Shown piece by piece: positions 1-9,121 of a DNA stretch of 54,169 nt. Numbering within the stretch: the stretch's first letter is position 1; every line of letters starts with the position of its first letter. The position numbers and the translations under genes were made by a program. The stretch comes from Pseudolactococcus chungangensis CAU 28 = DSM 22330 (lineage in GTDB: Bacteria > Bacillota > Bacilli > Lactobacillales > Streptococcaceae). The DNA is taken from contig NZ_JXJT01000012.1 of NCBI RefSeq assembly GCF_002441885.1, forward strand, positions 1 to 54,169. Direction: 5' to 3'. The notes under the pieces were generated by a model. That model saw only the letters and a list, made by a program, of their open reading frames with translations, had not been told where the DNA came from and made no database searches.

Positions 1-180
1 TCATTCGTGAACTTCGTCCACTCAAAGTCTTGTTCACTTAACTTAATTCATCTTGGTCTTAATGAACCATCGACGTTTAGCAATCGTTTTAAAAATAGGG
101 CTCCAGATGAGTTTCTGAATGGCTTTAAATCAATTAAACCTGTCATGCTTTATTATACCATGATTACAATTTTCATATAA
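1..180 (+). other. Open frame at left edge, possible end of an AraC-like gene
   Basis: Frame 1 is open from the first base to a TAA at 178-180. It reads LGLNEPSTFSNRFKNRAP near the middle, which loosely resembles the last helix-turn-helix of AraC regulators (the usual form is LGFxxxSxFSRxFKKxxG). The conserved glycine is replaced by proline and no start is in view. It may be the truncated end of a real gene, a decayed gene, or chance. The minus strand also has a 32-codon ATG frame here that I could not recognise. I see nothing else before the TetR promoter. Confidence 0.2.
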
Positions 181-181
181 C

Positions 182-210
182 TTGTAAATTAGACATTTAT
201 ATTATATAAT
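182..210 (+). promoter_or_regulatory. Promoter of the TetR gene
   Basis: A -35 TTGTAA (182-187) and a perfect -10 TATAAT (205-210) are separated by exactly 17 nt. An AAAGGTGA ribosome site lies at 222-229, before the ATG at 236. No clear palindromic operator is visible around it. Confidence 0.75.
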
Positions 211-235
211 AAATAACTAAGAAAGGTGAAATAAC

Positions 236-802
236 ATGGCTAGAAATAAGACTATCTTTAAAGAAGACATTTTACGAGCAGCTGAACAGTTCATTACAGA
301 AAAAAGTCCAAGTGAACTAACTGCTCGTGGTCTGTCTAAATATATGAACATATCGACGCAACCGCTTTACGCAGAATTTGAAAATATGGCAGCACTTAAA
401 CGTGAGCTATTCTCTCAAATTTACTACAGGCTTCAGAATGATGTTTTTAATAAAAAAACACATGAGGACCCGGTCATCAATCTCTGTCTGAATTATATTA
501 ATTTTGCTTGTCAAAATCCTAAGCTTTTCAAGACAATTTACTTAGAAAAACATGGGGAAGATAATCATTCCGTCAATGAATTTTCATACAATATCTTTCG
601 GACACTCATCCAGGATGATCCGACTTATTCTAAATTGACAGAAACACAGATTAATTCGCTCCTAACTGGTACATGGGTTATCTCAACTGGCTTTGCTAAT
701 CTCATTGCGAGTAGTACAATCCATCCCAGTCAATTTGAAATCATTTCATTCTTAAAGGATGCTATTAATGATGTCCTCCAAATGGAAATTTCTAAATCTT
801 AA
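236..802 (+). CDS. TetR/AcrR family transcriptional regulator
   Basis: A 188-residue cytoplasmic DNA-binding protein. Residues about 8-55 form the TetR helix-turn-helix: an ILRAAEQFI helix, then LTARGLSKYMNISTQPLY ending in the recognition helix, then YAEFENMAALKREL. The C-terminal two-thirds is an all-helical ligand/dimerisation region with no recognisable effector specificity. The ATG has a good AAAGGTGA ribosome site, and the gene has its own promoter and a bidirectional terminator, so it is monocistronic. Its neighbour on the right is convergent. If it regulates an adjacent target, that target lies left of the window. The family call is firm; the regulated genes are unknown. Confidence 0.85.
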   Translation: MARNKTIFKEDILRAAEQFITEKSPSELTARGLSKYMNISTQPLYAEFENMAALKRELFSQIYYRLQNDVFNKKTHEDPVINLCLNYINFACQNPKLFKTIYLEKHGEDNHSVNEFSYNIFRTLIQDDPTYSKLTETQINSLLTGTWVISTGFANLIASSTIHPSQFEIISFLKDAINDVLQMEISKS

Positions 803-810
803 TCCATTCT

Positions 811-864
811 AATACTATCAAAAAACCTTCAAATATAATATTTGGAGGTTTTTTGATAGTATTT
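811..864. terminator. Bidirectional terminator between tetR and yhaM
   Basis: A long stem pairs AATACTATCAAAAAACC with GGTTTTTTGATAGTATT and has T-runs on both strands. It serves the convergent TetR gene (+) and the yhaM operon (-), whose stop codon begins at 867. Confidence 0.85.
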
Positions 865-1815
865 TTAATTCAATTTAAAATCAGGTTTGTAGAAATTTCG
901 ATTATCTAACGGGAAAATACGTGGTGTCATTTCACCTGGAGCGATTTGACTAAGTGCTGTCTGCATCATCATAATGCTTGCATCCATCATATCAATTTGA
1001 TGAATTACTTCTGCTTCCATGATTTGCGGTCTAACTGGACTACCATATTCTTGAAGACCATGATGAGACAAGAGAACATGACGTAAAATTGTCACATCTT
1101 CCTTATCATTATCAATTTCAAGTTCACGTATCGCTTCTGAAACTTCTTCATCAATTAAGACAATATGTCCAATCAAATTTCCTTTTAAAGTATAAGTCGT
1201 ATTTTCAGCACCCGAGAACTCAATCACTTTAGCCATATCATGCAATAAGATACCAGCCAATATCAAACTTTCATTTAAAACAGGATAGACTTCACACATT
1301 TTTTCAGCAAGTTGCGCCATGGTTGCCGTATGGAAACTCAATCCGCCTTCAAAAGCATGGTGGTTAGTTTTAGCGGCTGGATACTCGAAAAACTCTTTGT
1401 CATATTTTTTAAAAATATGACGCACAATCCGATTCCAAGTGGCATTCTCAATTTTAAAAATTGTTTTAGAGATATATTCCCTTAATTCCTGTTCATTTAC
1501 AGGTGATTTAGGCTTAAAATCTTTTGGATTATTAGGCTCTGTATTTTCAGGTAAGCGTAAAAAAATCTTATTGACTTGTGGTGAACCTTGATAAAGCTCT
1601 TTAATCGCTCGCATATAGACGACTTTACCCCTAGTAAAGGTTTCAATCATATGATCATCAGCATCCCACAAGTTACCGCCAATCTGTCCTGTTCTATCTT
1701 GAAAAATCATCGCCAAGAATGGCTTGCCTGCTCGCGTTTGACGTAAGTCAGCTTGTTTAATTAGATACAAACCTTCAAAAGCATCGCCAACCTGTAAATC
1801 TTTTAGCTGCGTCAT
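865..1815 (-). CDS. yhaM: 3'-5' exoribonuclease YhaM
   Basis: A 316-residue protein, close to the 314 residues of Bacillus subtilis YhaM. An N-terminal OB-fold region (about 8-90) precedes an HD phosphohydrolase domain. H162 (LSFHTA) and the H192-D193 pair (LLHDMAKVIEF) are intact, followed by a further conserved LSHHG. The family degrades single-stranded RNA (and DNA) 3' to 5' with Mn2+ and trims transcript 3' ends in streptococci. The ATG overlaps the TGA of the upstream SbcC-like gene as ATGA, so translation is coupled. The order yhaO, yhaN-like, yhaM matches the B. subtilis locus. Confidence 0.93.
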   Translation of the reverse strand: MTQLKDLQVGDAFEGLYLIKQADLRQTRAGKPFLAMIFQDRTGQIGGNLWDADDHMIETFTRGKVVYMRAIKELYQGSPQVNKIFLRLPENTEPNNPKDFKPKSPVNEQELREYISKTIFKIENATWNRIVRHIFKKYDKEFFEYPAAKTNHHAFEGGLSFHTATMAQLAEKMCEVYPVLNESLILAGILLHDMAKVIEFSGAENTTYTLKGNLIGHIVLIDEEVSEAIRELEIDNDKEDVTILRHVLLSHHGLQEYGSPVRPQIMEAEVIHQIDMMDASIMMMQTALSQIAPGEMTPRIFPLDNRNFYKPDFKLN

Positions 1816-3977
1816 AGTTTAATCGTTCCTTTCGTTTCAGGTACTAAAGTTTGATCACTCGTTAATAAAATGACTTGCCGTTCTTTGGCAATTTCAGCAA
1901 GCATATTTGAAAAGTTACGGCGACGGTTTTGGTCAAATCTTAAGAAATTATCATCCAAGAAAATCGGGAAATCAAGATTTTTAGACTGAATAAAAGCTAA
2001 TCTCAATGCCAATTGGAGTTGATCTCTTGTACCTGTTGATAAATCAATCAAGCGTAGACTTTGATTTTGCACATTTTTTACCCACAAAATCTCTTTATCT
2101 AAATAGATTTCTTGCCAAGCATGATCTGTTAATTGAGCCAACATATCGCTTGCACGATTCAAAATATCAGGAAGTGTTTCTGAAGATAAATCAGCCATAA
2201 CTTGCTCAGTCAAAGCGATTTCAGTTGTTTTCGTTGCAAAATCGATTAGATAATCACGAAGTTCTTCTTTTTTCCTAGCTAATTTAGCCCCTAATGTTGC
2301 TAATGTATTATCTGTTTTTTGCTGATTAATTTCTGCGGTGTTTTTTGAGTGCCTATCAATTAATTGATTTAATTCATCAGCTTTTTGAATCTTTTCTGAT
2401 GTTTTTTGGTTCAGCAACTGTTGCTCTGCATTTCCATTAAAAGGTTTTGTGAGATCAATGATACCTGATAACTGTTCTTTCAGACGTGTCAAACGTACCA
2501 AATCCCGTGATTGTTGCGCCCACTGCTCTAATAATTTCGGTGCTGTATCAATATCTGGTAACTCTGCAAAAATCGCTTCATCTAGCTCTTGTAATCCACT
2601 AAGTTTAGCTGTATCTGCTACCTGGTCATAACGGCTTAAAGTCAAATGCAAGGTCTGAGCTTCTTCGTCAAGTTGCGTTAAATCAGCAACTTTTCCAACA
2701 ACATCTTGACTTTCAGAAGGCAACCAGTCTTTAAAATAAGCCAATTTATCATCAAATTGTGACAAAATAGTTTGGTTCTCATTCAATTTTTCACGATCCT
2801 GACGACTCGTTTTAATTTGCCAGATACCTAAGCCGACACTGATAATCAAAAAGACAAATGCAAGGACTAGATTAAACATAAAACTGATGCCCATAAAGAC
2901 AAGACTGATAATAGCTACAATGAGATAAATTTTTGTAAATTTCAACTCATCAATACGCTGTTCAGCAGCAATCGCTCGAGGGTAATCTGCTTTTAACCGT
3001 TTCAATAAATCAAGCGTTTTAGGTTCTTGCAAGAATTGATTTTTAAGCGTCGCCAATTTCTCTAATGCAATGGCATTTTCAGCAATTTTTTGATTTAAAG
3101 CACTAATTTCCTGACTATATTTTTCATGTAGGGCATGCTTACGGCGTAAATTTTCAGCTTCATCCGCAGACAAAATATTAGTTAAGTCTTGCTTTTCTAA
3201 CTCTGCATATTCTTGATATTCCGCTAAAAAACTAAGTCGATGTCTGATTTGATTGATTTCAGCATCTAAATTTTCTTGTGCTGCCCGACGCGCGATAATC
3301 TCGTCATGAAGTCGATCATTTTCAGTCATCAACGGTAGTAAAGCCTGTTCTTCAGTCGTTTTTTCTTGAATCTCGACTTGAACTGTTGCAATTTCAGCTA
3401 GGACCTGATTGAGCGGTTTTTTAGTTGCCCGCGTTGTCGTAAAAATCTCATCCCTTGCTTTAGATAAGGTCTGAATTTGGTCAAATAACGCTACGGAACC
3501 CGTTGTTGCAGACAACCGCCACTCATCATCTAATCGCTCAGCGTTATAATCTCTAACCGTTGAAATTTGCAGATTTTCTTGCGTCACGGAATAAATTTCA
3601 GAAAACGTTTTAACTGTAATCGGTCTAATAAAATCACGCCATGACGATTCATCTAATGTGATAACTTGAGTGCCATCATCTATTTCACAGACAAAGCTTG
3701 GTCTGCCACTTCGTAAAATTTTCAGACGCTCAATTCGAATTGTTTTTCCAGTATGCGTCAATAAAATCTGACCACCATAAGTTTTAAAATTTAAAGGGTT
3801 GAATTCTTGATTTGAAGTTGTCGCATTTTCAAAGCCAAACAACATATACTTGATAAAGGCAAGAATTGTAGATTTTCCCGCCTCATTCTCACCTAAAAAA
3901 GTGGTGAAATCTTCTAAATCATAGGTCTGATTGACAAGTTTGCCGAAACCTTCGATTCTGAGTTGCTTAATTTTCAT
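1812..3977 (-). CDS. SbcC/YhaN-like AAA-type ATPase
   Basis: A 721-residue SMC/Rad50-like ATPase. The N terminus has a Walker A loop GENEAGKST (about residues 30-38). The C terminus has an LSTGTRDQLQLALR signature and the Walker B run FPIFLDDNF. Between them are long coiled coils and a hydrophobic double segment (about 350-390, LIVAIISLVFMGISF and LVLAFVFLIISVG), also seen in B. subtilis YhaN, which suggests membrane attachment. It is shorter than B. subtilis YhaN (about 960 residues), mainly in the coiled coils. The ATG lies inside the end of the upstream phosphoesterase gene with GGAGG 9 nt upstream. By context it is the ATPase partner of the YhaO nuclease; the substrate is not known. Confidence 0.8.
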   Translation of the reverse strand: MKIKQLRIEGFGKLVNQTYDLEDFTTFLGENEAGKSTILAFIKYMLFGFENATTSNQEFNPLNFKTYGGQILLTHTGKTIRIERLKILRSGRPSFVCEIDDGTQVITLDESSWRDFIRPITVKTFSEIYSVTQENLQISTVRDYNAERLDDEWRLSATTGSVALFDQIQTLSKARDEIFTTTRATKKPLNQVLAEIATVQVEIQEKTTEEQALLPLMTENDRLHDEIIARRAAQENLDAEINQIRHRLSFLAEYQEYAELEKQDLTNILSADEAENLRRKHALHEKYSQEISALNQKIAENAIALEKLATLKNQFLQEPKTLDLLKRLKADYPRAIAAEQRIDELKFTKIYLIVAIISLVFMGISFMFNLVLAFVFLIISVGLGIWQIKTSRQDREKLNENQTILSQFDDKLAYFKDWLPSESQDVVGKVADLTQLDEEAQTLHLTLSRYDQVADTAKLSGLQELDEAIFAELPDIDTAPKLLEQWAQQSRDLVRLTRLKEQLSGIIDLTKPFNGNAEQQLLNQKTSEKIQKADELNQLIDRHSKNTAEINQQKTDNTLATLGAKLARKKEELRDYLIDFATKTTEIALTEQVMADLSSETLPDILNRASDMLAQLTDHAWQEIYLDKEILWVKNVQNQSLRLIDLSTGTRDQLQLALRLAFIQSKNLDFPIFLDDNFLRFDQNRRRNFSNMLAEIAKERQVILLTSDQTLVPETKGTIKL

Positions 3978-5103
3978 TTAAAGTTCCTCCAAACTCAAAG
4001 TGTTGACTGGCAAATAAAGTTAAATTTTCTTGCACCTCCTGTTGAAAATCAGCATCTTCAAATACTGAGCGAATTTCTTGCTTATGTGGCAAAAGGCTGT
4101 AAACTTGTTCCAAATCAATAGTAGGTAAAGCCAAATCGGGTACAACAATTTTTGAAATTTCTCCATTTTCAGATGAAAGCGGGATTAATTTCAGTTTTAC
4201 AATCACATGACCGTTACGTAATTCTTCTAACAGTTCGTCATTGTCTACTGCTTCTTGTAAATTATCAGAAATAACCTCATAATTTTCTAGATTCAAGCTA
4301 TAAAAAGTAGCCGTATCATTCAAGTTGGATTTGATGAAAGTCAAGGCTTGGACTAAAGTCTGGCAGGCTGACAAATCAATGGTCAGCGTTTCAAAATGAA
4401 CTTCTGCCAAATCACGGAAATAGATTAAATTACCCGTCGGTGCCATTTCGCCAAGAACGACTAAATTAGTTGTTTCTTTTTTATTTCGACCTTGCGGTGT
4501 ACCTGGATAAATGACATTATCTGCAACTTGATTAGCCAGATGAATATGTCCTAAAGCCCAATAATTATAGTCTTTAGCGAGCATATCTGTTAAGTTTGCT
4601 GGTGCAAAAGACTCCCCTGAAAATTCACCATGAAAAAGACCAATATGATAATCACATGTATCATCTCTTTCAGGATAATCTACAATTTTATTCACTGATA
4701 GATGCGGATGTTGATATGAAAAACCTGATACTGCAAGTGTTTCCCCTGTTTTCAAAGCCAATTTTTGTGTTGAAACAGTCTCAGACTTGAAGACTGTCAC
4801 ATTATCAGGGAAATCAATCCAATAAACAGATTCTCTGTAATAATCATGATTTCCGAAAATAATCACTGCTTGAATATCATAGCTTTTTAAACGCATCAAT
4901 TGCTCAACAAAATAATTTTGAATTTTGATGCTAGGTTGCGATTGGTGAAAATTATCACCTGCAAAAAGCACCACTTCGACTGCTTCAGAAATGGCTAAAT
5001 CAATAATTTTTTCTAGTATATGATAGGGTTGAAAAGGCGTTTCTTGTACCAAACCTTCAAATTCCCGATCCAAGTGTAAATCTGCTGTATGTATAAATTT
5101 CAT
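3967..5103 (-). CDS. yhaO: SbcD/YhaO-like metallophosphoesterase (DNA exonuclease)
   Basis: A calcineurin-like phosphoesterase of 378 residues from the chosen start. The metal-binding motifs of the Mre11/SbcD fold are in order: HTADLHLD at the N terminus, FAGDNFHQ, IIFGNHDYY, then GLFHGEF and LGHIHLA. I chose ATG 5103 because AGAAAG lies 6 nt before it. The in-frame GTG 18 nt upstream has no ribosome site. The 3' end overlaps the ATPase gene by 11 nt. Together they form an SbcCD-like pair presumed to process DNA ends or structures, in operon with yhaM. No clear promoter was recognised upstream. Confidence 0.85.
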   Translation of the reverse strand: MKFIHTADLHLDREFEGLVQETPFQPYHILEKIIDLAISEAVEVVLFAGDNFHQSQPSIKIQNYFVEQLMRLKSYDIQAVIIFGNHDYYRESVYWIDFPDNVTVFKSETVSTQKLALKTGETLAVSGFSYQHPHLSVNKIVDYPERDDTCDYHIGLFHGEFSGESFAPANLTDMLAKDYNYWALGHIHLANQVADNVIYPGTPQGRNKKETTNLVVLGEMAPTGNLIYFRDLAEVHFETLTIDLSACQTLVQALTFIKSNLNDTATFYSLNLENYEVISDNLQEAVDNDELLEELRNGHVIVKLKLIPLSSENGEISKIVVPDLALPTIDLEQVYSLLPHKQEIRSVFEDADFQQEVQENLTLFASQHFEFGGTLNEN

Positions 5104-5318
5104 AACTGACTTTCTATTCACTAGGTAAGTAAGCTAACATCCCCTCTTAACCTCTGTTCATGCTAGCACAAAATCAAAACACATGAGGTTAGTTTCAAAC
5201 ACTGTTTCGTCAATTACCAGCTTGTATGCCTACAAGTTGGTAATTAATTTTTTGAGATCTGTCTAAAACTATATTCTTGTCTTTTGTTTCGATTTTATAC
5301 TTACAAGAGTATACGTTT

Positions 5319-5966
5319 TTAAAGCAACTTTGCTCGCAATTTTTCCATATTTTCTTCAATATTGCCATTAAAAATGAAAGACCCTGCCACAAAAACATCT
5401 GCACCAGCCTCGCGACAGGCAACAATTGTCTGGTCATCTACACCACCATCAACTTCAATTTCAAAGTCAAGTCCTTGAAAATCACGAATGTCTACTAGTT
5501 CTCGTACTTTTTCTAGACACTCAGGCAAAAACTTTTGACCGCCAAAACCTGGATTGACCGTCATCACTAAGACCATATCAACAAGATTCAGCACGTGCTT
5601 AATAGCTGAAATATCTGTTCCAGGATTAATAGCAATGGCAGCTCTCATACCAGCAGCCTTGATTTTTTGAAGTGCACCATGACTATGGTGGGTCGCCTCA
5701 ACATGAATGGTCATACTATCAGCGCCGGCTTGAGCAAAACTATCCACGTATTTTTCAGGTTTCTCAACCATCAAGTGGCAATCCAAAAGACACTTGGTCA
5801 CTGGACGAATTGCCTTGACAACGTCTGAGCCAAAGGTAATATTTTCCACGAAGTGACCGTCCATAATATCAATATGCAGATAATCAGCGCCAGCCACCTC
5901 AAGTCGTTTGGCATCCCGCGCAAAATGTCCAAAATCCGCTGCTAAAATTGAAGGTGCTAGTTTCAT
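5319..5966 (-). CDS. rpe: Ribulose-phosphate 3-epimerase
   Basis: A 215-residue TIM barrel that interconverts D-ribulose 5-phosphate and D-xylulose 5-phosphate in the pentose phosphate pathway. The N-terminal [10 protein letters not shown], the metal/catalytic segment [10 protein letters not shown], the H in [19 protein letters not shown] and the C-terminal EVDGGVDD with FVAGSFIF are all present. It is full length. Its ATG overlaps the rsgA stop (ATGA), so it is co-translated with rsgA, a common Firmicutes arrangement. Confidence 0.96.
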   Translation of the reverse strand: MKLAPSILAADFGHFARDAKRLEVAGADYLHIDIMDGHFVENITFGSDVVKAIRPVTKCLLDCHLMVEKPEKYVDSFAQAGADSMTIHVEATHHSHGALQKIKAAGMRAAIAINPGTDISAIKHVLNLVDMVLVMTVNPGFGGQKFLPECLEKVRELVDIRDFQGLDFEIEVDGGVDDQTIVACREAGADVFVAGSFIFNGNIEENMEKLRAKLL

Positions 5967-6847
5967 TTTTTCACCACTTTCTTATAGGTTTCTCGTTTGC
6001 CTTGTATTTCTGCTAGAAATAGCAAGTAATTATCATATCTGGATTGTAAAATATCGCCTGCTGCAACAGCAGGCTTGACCTGACATTTAGGTTCATGCGT
6101 ATGCGTACACTCCCGGAATTTACAGCCAAAAGACTGACGTAAAATCTCTGGAAAAGCAGCATTTAAATCTGGCTGATTATCAATCTCATAGTCCAAAGAC
6201 GAAAAGCCTGGCGTATCTGCAATCAAGCCATCATATACCTCAAACAACTCCACATGTCGTGTTGTGTGACGACCACGACCAAGTTTATCAGAAATTTCTT
6301 GAGTTGCAAGTAACATCTTAGGTGCTATTTTATTTAACAAGGTTGATTTTCCAACACCTGTTTGTCCCATAAAAACTGTGACCTTGTTAGAAAACTTTGG
6401 TAGAATTTTTTCCCAATCATTCATGAAAAACTGGTAGCCAATTTTTTCATAATCTGCCTGCGTCTTTTTAAATGTTTTTAAATCTGGCACCAAATCTAGT
6501 TTAGATAAATAAATCAAGGGCTCAATCCCTTTATTGGTCAATAAAACCAAAAAACGATCTAATAAATTCAGTGAAAAATTTGGTTCAACTGCTGAAATTA
6601 CAACCACTGCTTGGTCAATGTTGGCAATCGGTGGTCTCACTAGCATATTCTCGCGCGCCCTTAAAGCCAGGACATAACCTTCCGAATTTTCCTCAGCAGA
6701 AAACTCTGCAAAGTCCCCAACAATTGGTTTAGTCCCTTTTTGACGAAAATTCCCTCTAGCCCTTGTTTGATAGACAAGACCGTCTTTCTCGTCTTTAATA
6801 TAATAAAAGCCACTCAATGATTTTAATATTCTGCCAAATTTTATCAT
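5963..6847 (-). CDS. rsgA: Ribosome small-subunit biogenesis GTPase RsgA
   Basis: A 294-residue circularly permuted GTPase that acts in late 30S subunit maturation. An N-terminal OB-fold leads into the GTPase domain in permuted order: G4 (LSKLDLV), G1 (GQTGVGKST), the switch region [10 protein letters not shown], and G3 (DTPGFSS). A C-terminal zinc knuckle follows ([16 protein letters not shown]). There is no Shine-Dalgarno. Instead an extended -10 (TGATATAAT, 6854-6862) ends 6 nt before the ATG, so the mRNA may begin at or next to the start codon. It is followed directly by rpe. Confidence 0.95.
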   Translation of the reverse strand: MIKFGRILKSLSGFYYIKDEKDGLVYQTRARGNFRQKGTKPIVGDFAEFSAEENSEGYVLALRARENMLVRPPIANIDQAVVVISAVEPNFSLNLLDRFLVLLTNKGIEPLIYLSKLDLVPDLKTFKKTQADYEKIGYQFFMNDWEKILPKFSNKVTVFMGQTGVGKSTLLNKIAPKMLLATQEISDKLGRGRHTTRHVELFEVYDGLIADTPGFSSLDYEIDNQPDLNAAFPEILRQSFGCKFRECTHTHEPKCQVKPAVAAGDILQSRYDNYLLFLAEIQGKRETYKKVVKK

Positions 6848-6853
6848 ATCTCA

Positions 6854-6862
6854 ATTATATCA
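6854..6862 (-). promoter_or_regulatory. Extended -10 promoter of rsgA, probably leaderless
   Basis: TG-A-TATAAT ends 6 nt before the rsgA ATG at 6847. No purine-rich ribosome site exists in between and no good -35 is visible. Transcription from it would start at or next to the ATG. Confidence 0.55.
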
Positions 6863-6962
6863 CATTCCTTAAAACGACAGTAGCTATAACTATCATCATC
6901 CAATATTAAAAACAGCTACTCAATACTGAAACACCATATTAATGCAATCTCTCTCAAAGCAA

Positions 6963-6988
6963 CAAAAAACCGCAAATAGCTTGCGGTT
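6963..6988 (-). terminator. Terminator of the 3D-domain gene
   Basis: On the minus strand AACCGCAA-gctat-TTGCGGTT is followed by a T-run. The stem overlaps the stop codon of the gene at 6987. Confidence 0.8.
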
Positions 6989-8072
6989 AGCTTAATACTT
7001 TAATTGTTACCGTGCGTCGACCCCAATTAATCGCTTCTTTGGTTGTTTTAAAATGTAAATCAACCTTGTACCCTTTGATAGCACCGCCAGTATCACCAGC
7101 AATCGCAATACCATAACCAGCTACTTCCACCATTGAGCCCAACGGAATAACACTCGGATCGACAGCCAGACACATGGGATTAACCCAAAGATCAATACCA
7201 GTTGCAGTGATATGGCCAGGCGTCATACCATCGGCACCATCTGATGAATAGCCTGTTGTTGATACCGTCAAGCTATTGCCTGACGGCGTATCTGGCATAA
7301 TGGGCGCAGGACTGCTACCTCCTGTGTTTCTTGTACCAGCGGGTGCACTTGGCTGCTCTGATGATGTTGGTTGACTAGGTTTAGGTTCAGCCACTGCCTT
7401 AGCTTTTTCTCGTGCCGTAGCATCTGCTTGACGTTTTTCTTCTGCAGCTTTTGAACTAGATAAATCAGAAATTTGTGCTTGACTCTCTGCAATCTGCGTC
7501 CTAAGGCTAGACAATTTAGATTCTAATTGTGTATATTCCTCATCGTAGGCTTTCGCATCTGCTTGTAGTTGAGCTTGCTGGCTTTCCAAATCAGATTTCA
7601 ATTTGGCTGACACTATTTTTAGCTGGTCTAGTTTTTCAACTTTCTCATTTTGCATTTGACGGTAAGTGTTTAAACTCACCATGCGCGTAATCATATCGGA
7701 CAGATTATTTGACGACATAATCGTTGTGATAAAGCTAGACGTCACATTTTCTGCCTGTGCCTGACGCATTTGTTCCGCCATAACGGACTCACGCGCCTTT
7801 AATTCCTCATCAGTTTGAGTCATCTGATGAGTTAAATCATCAATTTTGCTTTGCCCATTCGCAACAGCTTGCTTACTCGCATATGCCTTTTTATAGACTT
7901 CATTGACAGCTGTCAATGAGGTTTCCAACTCTGATTGAATCCCACTAGCCTTATTCTGTGCTGCCTTAATCTCGGCATCGTAATCTGTTTTTTTGTCCTC
8001 AGCAAAAACCGTCCCAATAGACGGTACTAAAAGTATCAGACACAGGGTCATTCCTAGTAATCGTTTTCTCAT
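6987..8072 (-). CDS. Secreted coiled-coil protein with C-terminal 3D domain
   Basis: A 361-residue exported protein. A signal peptide (MRKRLLGMTLCLILLVPSIGTVFA, cleavage near 25) is followed by a long coiled coil (about 27-225) of the type found at the N terminus of CwlO/PcsB-like hydrolases. A Ser/Pro/Thr-rich linker (about 226-265) leads to a 3D domain (about 268-361) with its three conserved aspartates in AVDPSVIPLG, AGDTGGAI and KVDLHF. The 3D fold resembles lytic transglycosylases such as YocH/MltA, so a role in peptidoglycan turnover is likely but not proven. The gene is monocistronic with its own terminator. The ribosome site is weak. Confidence 0.85.
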   Translation of the reverse strand: MRKRLLGMTLCLILLVPSIGTVFAEDKKTDYDAEIKAAQNKASGIQSELETSLTAVNEVYKKAYASKQAVANGQSKIDDLTHQMTQTDEELKARESVMAEQMRQAQAENVTSSFITTIMSSNNLSDMITRMVSLNTYRQMQNEKVEKLDQLKIVSAKLKSDLESQQAQLQADAKAYDEEYTQLESKLSSLRTQIAESQAQISDLSSSKAAEEKRQADATAREKAKAVAEPKPSQPTSSEQPSAPAGTRNTGGSSPAPIMPDTPSGNSLTVSTTGYSSDGADGMTPGHITATGIDLWVNPMCLAVDPSVIPLGSMVEVAGYGIAIAGDTGGAIKGYKVDLHFKTTKEAINWGRRTVTIKVLS

Positions 8073-8090
8073 ATCTTGTTATTCTACCAC

Positions 8091-8123
8091 AAAAAAGACA
8101 CCAAAACATTGCATTTTGGCGTC
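8091..8123 (-). terminator. Terminator of the histidinol-phosphatase gene
   Basis: On the minus strand GACGCCAAAA-tgcaatg-TTTTGGTGTC is followed by TTTTTT. Confidence 0.85.
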
Positions 8124-8131
8124 AAATGTTG

Positions 8132-8911
8132 CTAAATTGTAACAAGGTGGCGGCTACCGCCATGAAACGTGACCAATTGATGAACACCCTGAGCTTTGAG
8201 CCAAGTCTTTAGCTCATCGAAAGCCAATTCATAGTGTTCGAGTTTATGGCCATCCGATCCTAATGTAAACAACGTCCCACCAAGTTCTAGTACCATTTTC
8301 AGAGCGTAAGTATAGAGAGGTAAATGATGATATAAATGCGTTGACTTAGCGTTAATTTCAAAAGCTAAATCTGCAGCAATCATTTTCTGAAATATTTCGA
8401 TTAATTTACTTTTATGTTTATCAAGTTCAGCTGGTGTGACATCAAATAAACGAATACCATAGTCAAAATGTGCTAATACGTGCGCTTGGAGTTTATCATT
8501 TTGATCGATGGCAACACTTAATTCATCCAGATAGCGACTGAAAATGGTATCAAAGTCCATCTCGACAACAAAATCATCCAAATAATCAAATTCACCATTA
8601 TGATGAACTGAGAGTAGTTTCAAATCATAAGTTTTATCTGCTAGGTAGGCTAAAATTTCTGCTTCTTTGGGTTGATAATAACCAATTTCAATGCCTTTTA
8701 AAATCCGATTCCCATACTTGAGGTTCAATTGATCAATTTCAGCCGAATAGGTCGCATAATCTGGTGCATCTGTCTGACCTGTGACTGGATTTGCGACATC
8801 AAAATGTTCTGTTGTCACGACAAAACCAGTAGAATTATCAAGATAGTCTGTAAAATCTGCTTGTGAATCATAGGAATAGTGGGTATGCAAATGTTGGTCG
8901 TAATAAGTCAT
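8132..8911 (-). CDS. Histidinol-phosphatase, PHP family
   Basis: A PHP-domain phosphoesterase of 259 residues from the second of two adjacent ATGs. That ATG is preferred because the GAGG ribosome site lies 7 nt before it and only 4 nt before the first ATG (8914). Metal-binding motifs are visible: DQHLHTHYS at the N terminus, TTEHFDV, GIEIGYY, LLSVHHNG, HFDYG, and GSDGH near the C terminus. The family dephosphorylates L-histidinol phosphate (HisK). With no his genes nearby, the physiological substrate could be another small phosphoester. It is monocistronic. Confidence 0.8.
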   Translation of the reverse strand: MTYYDQHLHTHYSYDSQADFTDYLDNSTGFVVTTEHFDVANPVTGQTDAPDYATYSAEIDQLNLKYGNRILKGIEIGYYQPKEAEILAYLADKTYDLKLLSVHHNGEFDYLDDFVVEMDFDTIFSRYLDELSVAIDQNDKLQAHVLAHFDYGIRLFDVTPAELDKHKSKLIEIFQKMIAADLAFEINAKSTHLYHHLPLYTYALKMVLELGGTLFTLGSDGHKLEHYELAFDELKTWLKAQGVHQLVTFHGGSRHLVTI

Positions 8912-8984
8912 CATAGGTCCTCATTTCATGTTGCGTCATCATCTTTTTGACAACTATCATTTTACTTGTTGTTATAATAACTCT

Positions 8985-8993
8985 ATCATACCA
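8985..8993 (-). promoter_or_regulatory. Extended -10 promoter of the PHP gene
   Basis: TG-G-TATGAT lies about 70 nt upstream of the start, with no convincing -35. The remaining 9000-9121 stretch shows no feature I could name. Confidence 0.4.
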
Positions 8994-9121
8994 TATTTCT
9001 GTTGACTTGATTCTGAAATTATCAGCCTAAAAATACTTGAAATAAAAATCTTCAGGATAAGAAAAAGCAGACCCAACAGTAAAGACAGCTAAGTCATGCT
9101 TTATTCTACCTACAACACGAT

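Noticed and set aside
5212-5253. Hairpin AATTACCAGCTTGTA/TACAAGTTGGTAATT with a T-run on the plus strand, downstream of rpe
   Set aside because: The T-run is on the wrong strand for rpe and no plus-strand gene ends here. It may be a weak or antisense terminator, but I cannot assign it.
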